The notes beneath the pieces were generated by a model. It was not told the origin of the DNA, searched no databases, and saw only the letters and a list, made by a program, of their open reading frames with translations. This document shows, piece after piece, positions 14,882 through 18,551 of a stretch of DNA of 18,551 nt. Positions within the stretch are counted from its first letter, which is position 1. Every line of letters begins with the position of its first letter. Source of the DNA: Clostridiales bacterium (GTDB lineage Bacteria; Bacillota; Clostridia; Christensenellales; CAG-138); the NCBI GenBank assembly GCA_004554165.1, contig SFNQ01000033.1, positions 1-18,551 of the forward strand. Reading direction: 5' to 3'. Both the position numbers and the translations under genes were made by a program.

Positions 14882-14954
14882 AAACCGGCATATTTTTGCA
14901 CATGATTTCCCCCGGTTCCGACATAGATTGATAGTGGAATTGGGGGTATTTTTT

Positions 14955-16097
14955 ATGAAGCGCTGTCTGGTTGCCCTTTTCATCATGCTGTGCCTGCTGC
15001 CGGCGCACCCGGTGCGCGCGGAGGAATTGCGGCTTGAAACGCCGCTGATCGGCGCGGCGCTGATGGATGCGGGCGGGAAAACGGTCCTCCACGACCTGTA
15101 TGCCGATGCGCCCTTCGACGTGGCGGGACTGACAAAGTTCCCGGCAATCCTGACGCTGGCCCAGGCCTTCGACGAGGGGATGATCCGGCCTGAGACGGAG
15201 ATGCACGTCAGCCGGCGCGCGGCGGATATCAGCGGGCCGACGGCCTTTTTGGAGGAGGGCGAAACCATCGCGGCCTCGGAGCTCATCAAGGCGGCGATCA
15301 TGATTTCCGCGGGCGACGCAATCCTGACTCTGGGCGAAAATGCCTTCGGCTCGGAGAGCGTGTTCATTGAAAACATCAACGCGACGCTGCGGCTTTGCGG
15401 CATTGACCGCACGATGACGGACGCCTGCGGCAACGGCATGCAGTTCTCCGCGAAGGAGCTGGCGCTGCTGGGCTGTATGGCGCTGAAAAGCGATACCTTC
15501 CAGAAATATTGCCTGCTCTACCGGGATATGGTGCGGCATCCGGACGGCCGGGAAACGGAGCTGGTCAACGCCAACCGCATGATCCGCTCCTATACGGGCT
15601 GCAAGGGACTGGTTACGGGCTCCTCGGGCACCAGCACCTATTGCGGCGTGTTCGCGGCGGAGCGTTCGGGTACGGCCTTTGTCGCCGTGGTCATCGGCGC
15701 GGAAACCGCCAACGACCGCTTTGCCGCAGCGGAAACCATGCTCAACCACGGCTTTGCCAACTATGTGTCCAAAGAGCTCTGCAAGGCGGGGACGGTGTTT
15801 GCGGAGGGCGTAGCCGTACAGGACGGAACGGAGCGAAGGGTCAATCTGGTGGCCGGCGAGGATGTGCGCCTGCTGCTTCCCAAGGCTGCGGAGCAGCAGC
15901 TGCAGCAGACGCTGAACGTGCCGGATCTGCTCGTGGCGCCCATCGATCCCGCAGCAGCGCTGGGAAGCATTGACTTTACGGATGCCTCGGGCAGCACCAT
16001 CGCCTCAGTGCCGCTGTTTGCGGACCGCGAGGTTCTGGCCTTTGGCTGGAAGGATATCTTCTCCGCCATTATCGGGAGCTTTCTTGGCGGCGCATAG
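14955..16097 (+). CDS. DacF-like penicillin-binding protein, active site lost
   Basis: This 380-residue exported protein has the fold of D-alanyl-D-alanine carboxypeptidases (S11, PBP5/DacF). A signal peptide of 22 residues ends VRA|EE. Alignable regions are KAAIMISAGDAILTLGE, ACGNGMQFSAKELALLG and TGSSGTSTYCGVFAAERSG, and the C-terminus is an amphipathic WKDIFSAIIGSF. All three catalytic motifs are changed. SxxK reads GLTK at 58-61, so the nucleophilic serine is Gly58. SxN reads SAG at 118-120. KTG reads VTG at 220-222. Peptidase and penicillin-binding activity should be gone. The frame is intact and the codons look normal, so it may be a maintained structural pseudoenzyme. In Bacillus, dacF follows punA. 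The ribosome site is GGGGG at 14942-14946. Confidence 0.8.
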   Translation: MKRCLVALFIMLCLLPAHPVRAEELRLETPLIGAALMDAGGKTVLHDLYADAPFDVAGLTKFPAILTLAQAFDEGMIRPETEMHVSRRAADISGPTAFLEEGETIAASELIKAAIMISAGDAILTLGENAFGSESVFIENINATLRLCGIDRTMTDACGNGMQFSAKELALLGCMALKSDTFQKYCLLYRDMVRHPDGRETELVNANRMIRSYTGCKGLVTGSSGTSTYCGVFAAERSGTAFVAVVIGAETANDRFAAAETMLNHGFANYVSKELCKAGTVFAEGVAVQDGTERRVNLVAGEDVRLLLPKAAEQQLQQTLNVPDLLVAPIDPAAALGSIDFTDASGSTIASVPLFADREVLAFGWKDIFSAIIGSFLGGA

Positions 16098-16105
16098 GGC
16101 GCCGC
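16087..16105 (+). terminator. GC hairpin at the end of the dacF-like gene
   Basis: GCGGCGC (16087-16093) pairs with GCGCCGC (16099-16105); the stop codon TAG at 16095-16097 lies in the loop. No T-tract follows, so it is only a possible terminator or 3' stabiliser. The remaining intergenic sequence to 16308 shows purine-rich repeats of GAGGCGGA type but no gene. Confidence 0.3.
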
Positions 16106-16308
16106 TTACCGTCGAAAAAGGGGGTTTTCAGCGAACGCAGCCCATGCCGCCCGGCCCGGCTTTGGCGGCATGCGCAAAAAGGCGGAGGGTCCCCCTGCTG
16201 ACAGCCCTTGCAATGCGGGCCTCGCCGCCAGAAAGGGCAAGAGGCGGAGGAGGAAAGGAGAATAAGAGGCGGACTCTTTATGCTCTGCGGCGGTGCGGTG
16301 GCCGCCGC

Positions 16309-16337
16309 TTGCATCCTCGGGCAGCATCCATTATAAT
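16309..16337 (+). promoter_or_regulatory. Promoter of the M50 protease-scpAB operon
   Basis: A perfect TATAAT (16332-16337) lies 17 bases after TTGCAT (16309-16314), which matches the -35 only in TTG. Transcription would start near 16344, followed at once by AAGGAGG (16350-16356) and the GTG start, giving a leader of about 20 bases. Confidence 0.6.
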
Positions 16338-16363
16338 AGTCTGATAGGTAAGGAGGCTGCATC

Positions 16364-17017
16364 GTGTTCGGACGTCTGACCAGTATCATTCACAATCCCC
16401 TGTCGCTTGTCTATACGCTGCCTGCGGTTATCATCGGGCTGACCGTGCATGAGTGGGCGCATGCGGCGGCTGCAAACCGCCTCGGCGACCCTACGGCAAA
16501 AAACCTTGGCCGCATGACGCTGAATCCGCTGGCGCACATCGATCTCTTCGGCTTTTTGTGCCTGCTCGTCGTAGGCTTTGGCTGGGCAAAGCCCGTGCCG
16601 GTGAATCCGCGCAATTTCAAGAACTACCGCCGGGACGATATCATCGTCTCTCTGGCGGGCATCGTTACAAATCTCATCGTTGCGCTGATCACGACGATCG
16701 TATTCTATTTCAGCCTGAGGGGAGCTCTGGGCAGCAACGAGGCCTTCTACAGTATCGTCCTCAATATCATTACGATCAATCTTTCCCTTGCCGTGTTCAA
16801 CCTTCTGCCCATATACCCGCTGGACGGTTCGCATGTGTTCGAGAGCCTGTTCATGAGAAAAATCCCGAAGTTTTTCATGTTCATGCGCAATTATGGCCAG
16901 TATATTCTGATCGCGCTTTTGGTGTTCGGCGTGATTTCCAGTGTGCTGGGCTATGTGGTCAATGCGCTCTTCCGCCTGTTCTCCTGGATTGCGCTTGCGC
17001 TGGTGGGCCTGTTCTGA
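16364..17017 (+). CDS. Site-2 protease family protein, peptidase M50
   Basis: This 217-residue membrane metalloprotease belongs to the M50 (S2P, YwhC-like) family, enzymes that cut substrates within the membrane. The zinc motif HExxH is HEWAH at 29-33 in the first hydrophobic region. The second zinc-binding region NLLPIYPLDGS at 146-156 supplies Asp154. Both are complete, so activity is likely. Several hydrophobic helices fill the rest. The start is GTG at 16364 with AAGGAGG eight bases upstream. It is nine bases ahead of scpA, an arrangement common in Clostridia, but its substrate is unknown. It is shorter than SpoIVFB with CBS domain and is not assigned to that role. Confidence 0.88.
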   Translation: MFGRLTSIIHNPLSLVYTLPAVIIGLTVHEWAHAAAANRLGDPTAKNLGRMTLNPLAHIDLFGFLCLLVVGFGWAKPVPVNPRNFKNYRRDDIIVSLAGIVTNLIVALITTIVFYFSLRGALGSNEAFYSIVLNIITINLSLAVFNLLPIYPLDGSHVFESLFMRKIPKFFMFMRNYGQYILIALLVFGVISSVLGYVVNALFRLFSWIALALVGLF

Positions 17018-17026
17018 GGCGGCGGC

Positions 17027-17824
17027 ATGGGAGCCTATTGCGTCAACCTTGCGCAGTTTGAGGGACCGCTGGATCTGCTGCTGCATCTGATTCAGCAGGC
17101 GGAGATCGACATCAAGGATATCTTCATTTCCGAGATCACCGCGCAGTACCTCGCCTATATGGAGCAGCTCGACGGGCTGGATATGGATACGGCCAGCGAG
17201 TTTCTGACCATGGCGGCGACGCTGCTGTATATCAAATCCCGCCAGCTTTTGCCGCGCCCGCCCAGGGAGGCGGAGGAGGAAGGGGAGGAAGAGGACCCGG
17301 AGCAGGTGCTCATCCGCCAGCTGCGCGATTACAAGGCCTTCAAGGAGGCCGGGGCGGATCTTGGCCGCCTCTTTGCAGAAGCCCGCGACAGCCTGACGCG
17401 CCTGCCGGAGGACGTGATTCTTCCGCCGCAGAAGGTAGATCTGGATGGCGCGACCATGGACAAGCTCTATGCCGCCTTTCTGGAGATTCTGCACCGCGCG
17501 GAGCGGGCGGAGGAGACGGCGCGGCTGCACCGCGTCCGGCCGGACAGCTATACCATCCGCACGCAGCTGGGCAAGGTGCGCGCCATTTTGCGGGAGCACA
17601 GCGGCGGCGTGCGCTTTGAGGCGCTGTTTTCGGAGCGGGCGGAAAAGATGGAGGTCATCGTCACCTTTATGGCCCTGCTGGAGATGATTGCGCACGGCGA
17701 AATACGGCTGCGTCAGTCCGCGCCCTTTGCGCCGATTACGGTCAGCCCGCTGTCGCTGCTGGCGGAGGACGGCGCATACTCCTATATGGACGAGGTGGAC
17801 GGACAGCCGGAGGAGGGAGCGTAA
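17027..17824 (+). CDS. scpA: Segregation and condensation protein A
   Basis: This 265-residue kleisin subunit of the bacterial condensin bridges the two heads of SMC and helps compact and segregate chromosomes. The N-terminal family signature is FEGPLDLLLHLIQQAEIDI at about 11-29, followed by LTMAATLLYIKSRQLLP. An acidic linker (EAEEEGEEEDPEQ) follows, and the C-terminal winged-helix region includes FEALFSERAEKMEVIVTFMALLEM. Length is typical. The start has GAGG at 17016-17019, seven bases upstream, overlapping the end of the protease gene. It is co-transcribed with scpB, which begins six bases after its stop. Confidence 0.93.
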   Translation: MGAYCVNLAQFEGPLDLLLHLIQQAEIDIKDIFISEITAQYLAYMEQLDGLDMDTASEFLTMAATLLYIKSRQLLPRPPREAEEEGEEEDPEQVLIRQLRDYKAFKEAGADLGRLFAEARDSLTRLPEDVILPPQKVDLDGATMDKLYAAFLEILHRAERAEETARLHRVRPDSYTIRTQLGKVRAILREHSGGVRFEALFSERAEKMEVIVTFMALLEMIAHGEIRLRQSAPFAPITVSPLSLLAEDGAYSYMDEVDGQPEEGA

Positions 17825-17829
17825 ACCGG

Positions 17830-18396
17830 GTGGAACAGAACGTGGAACGGAAAACCCTGTTCAATACGATAGAATGTCTGCTCTTTGTGGCGGGCGATCC
17901 CGTGCCGCATGTGGAGCTTTCCCGTGTGCTGGATCTGCCGGTAAAGGAGCTGCGCGCGCTGCTTGCAACCATGGAGGCGCAGTATTGCAGCGAGGGGCGG
18001 GGCATCCAGCTTCTCGTTACGGAGGAGACGGCGCAGCTTGTCAGCAACCGGGATTTCATCGATGCTGTGGAGCAGCTGTTGCAGCCGGAAAAAACGCGCA
18101 GCGTTTCGCAGTCCATGCTGGAAACGCTTGCCGTGGTGGCCTACCGTCAGCCGGTCACGCGGGCGGACATCGAGGCCGTGCGCGGCGTGCGCTGCGAGTA
18201 TGCGGTCAGCCAGCTCCAGAAATTGGGCCTGATTGCGGTGGTGGGCCGCAAGGACGCCGTGGGGAAGCCCACGCTCTTTGGCACGACCGACCGGTTTTTA
18301 AGGCACTTTGGCCTGCATTCGCTGGAGGAGTTGCCGGAGTTTTCCCGCTTTTCGGAGCTGTCTGCCCTGGCCGGGGCGGAGGAACTTCCGGTCTGA
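17830..18396 (+). CDS. scpB: Segregation and condensation protein B
   Basis: This 188-residue winged-helix protein forms a dimer that binds ScpA in the SMC-ScpAB complex. Recognisable segments are LFNTIECLLFVAGDPV at the N-terminus, the first winged-helix domain, and SMLETLAVVAYRQPVTRADIE with VRGV in the second, then GRKDAVGKPTLFGTTDRFL. Length is normal and the C-terminus is complete. The start is GTG 17830, with the strong GGAGGAGGGAG (17809-17819) located in the end of scpA. The gene is followed after 63 bases by what looks like an insertion sequence, so any further genes of the operon may be separated from it. Confidence 0.92.
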   Translation: MEQNVERKTLFNTIECLLFVAGDPVPHVELSRVLDLPVKELRALLATMEAQYCSEGRGIQLLVTEETAQLVSNRDFIDAVEQLLQPEKTRSVSQSMLETLAVVAYRQPVTRADIEAVRGVRCEYAVSQLQKLGLIAVVGRKDAVGKPTLFGTTDRFLRHFGLHSLEELPEFSRFSELSALAGAEELPV

Positions 18397-18490
18397 GAGC
18401 GAAAGCGAAACTTTGCATTTCAGGGAATCAAAACCGAAAGCCCCCGGCAGAGACTGGACTGTATCCCGTTAAACGGACAATGAAATAAAC

Positions 18491-18528
18491 GACCTCCTGT
18501 TGTAGAATAGAAGCTACGACAGGAGGTC
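18491..18528 (+). promoter_or_regulatory. Hairpin hiding the ribosome binding site
   Basis: GACCTCCTGT (18491-18500) pairs with ACAGGAGGTC (18519-18528), extended by one U-G pair and GTAG (18502-18505) with CTAC (18514-18517). The result is a 15-bp stem with an eight-base loop. AGGAGGT in the 3' arm is the ribosome binding site of the frame at 18535. A transcript coming from outside would fold and block it, while one starting inside the stem would not. Confidence 0.75.
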
Positions 18529-18534
18529 ATTTTC

Positions 18535-18551
18535 ATGGCAAGAAAGTATAC
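18535..18551 (+). CDS. Transposase start (partial, cut by window end)
   Basis: Only the first codons are visible, reading MARKYT. The ATG lies six bases after the strong AGGAGGTC. IS3-family first-frame proteins often begin in this way, and the upstream sequence looks like an insertion sequence end. The product cannot be confirmed from so few residues. Confidence 0.4.

Larger units (their letters stand above)
18460..18551 (+). mobile_element. Left end of a probable IS3-family insertion sequence (partial)
   Basis: Starting at 18460, TGTATCCCGTTAAACGGACA and then ATGAAAT resemble the left terminal repeat of IS150-group IS3 elements (TGTA start, GGAC.ATGAAAT further in); this comparison is from memory. 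A small palindrome CCGTT-A-AACGG lies at 18466-18476. A short reading frame starting MARKYT follows behind a strong ribosome binding site, as expected for the first transposase frame. The right end and target duplication are outside the window, so family assignment is tentative. Confidence 0.5.

Noticed and set aside
14885..14930. Forespore sigma-F/G promoter before the dacF-like gene
   Set aside because: GCATA (14888-14892) and CATA (14922-14925) are 29 bases apart, too far for either sigma factor.
14799..14954. Upstream extension of the DacF-like protein
   Set aside because: It overlaps the end of punA, has no ribosome binding site, and would bury the obvious signal peptide that begins at 14955.
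16331..17695. 454-codon minus-strand frame opposite the M50 protease and scpA
   Set aside because: It is a mirror of two well-supported genes with GC-rich third positions, and no family features are present.

Overview
The window looks like chromosome of a GC-rich member of the Clostridia. It carries a Spo0A-type sporulation regulator and a SpoIIM-like membrane protein. It also has the Firmicutes gene order deoB - purine nucleoside phosphorylase - dacF-like, followed by M50 protease - scpA - scpB. Ribosome binding sites are strong and purine-rich (AGGAGG-like), and GTG and TTG starts occur. The genus cannot be fixed from the sequence.

Layout. (1) 1-860: no confident gene. A hairpin-rich stretch of unknown nature is followed by a cobalamin riboswitch (about 531-713) and its intrinsic terminator. 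(2) 863-4356: vitamin B12 uptake and activation operon btuF-btuC-btuD-cobO. (3) 4511-5219, minus strand: two fused gene remnants, a C_GCAxxG_C_C redox protein fragment joined to the C-terminal half of a TDT-family transporter, with an in-frame stop and a frameshift. (4) 5290-6768, minus strand: an intact sodium:solute symporter. (5) 7229-11038: a four-gene chaperone cluster (membrane zinc-ribbon protein, DUF5685 protein, J-domain protein with a cysteine-rich tail, Hsp70). (6) 11376-12836: Spo0A-like regulator and SpoIIM-like protein. (7) 12882-14881: phosphopentomutase and purine nucleoside phosphorylase (nucleoside salvage). (8) 14955-16097: a DacF-like protein that has lost all three penicillin-binding active-site motifs. 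(9) 16364-18396: M50 site-2 protease, ScpA and ScpB (SMC/condensin partners). (10) 18460-end: what appears to be the left end of an IS3-family insertion sequence, with a hairpin hiding the transposase ribosome binding site.

How parts work together. The riboswitch should shut down import of B12 and its conversion to adenosylcobalamin when the coenzyme is plentiful. The zinc-ribbon, DUF5685, DnaJ and DnaK genes are tightly packed and probably form one transcription unit, a second Hsp70 system separate from hrcA-grpE-dnaK-dnaJ.

The points most worth a second look are: the inactive-looking DacF; the Spo0A receiver domain lacking its acidic pair; the three-way RNA switch built from copies of AGTAACC; the C_GCAxxG/TDT chimera; the triple hairpin near 365-466; the DUF5685-DnaJ-DnaK cluster; and the hidden transposase ribosome binding site.
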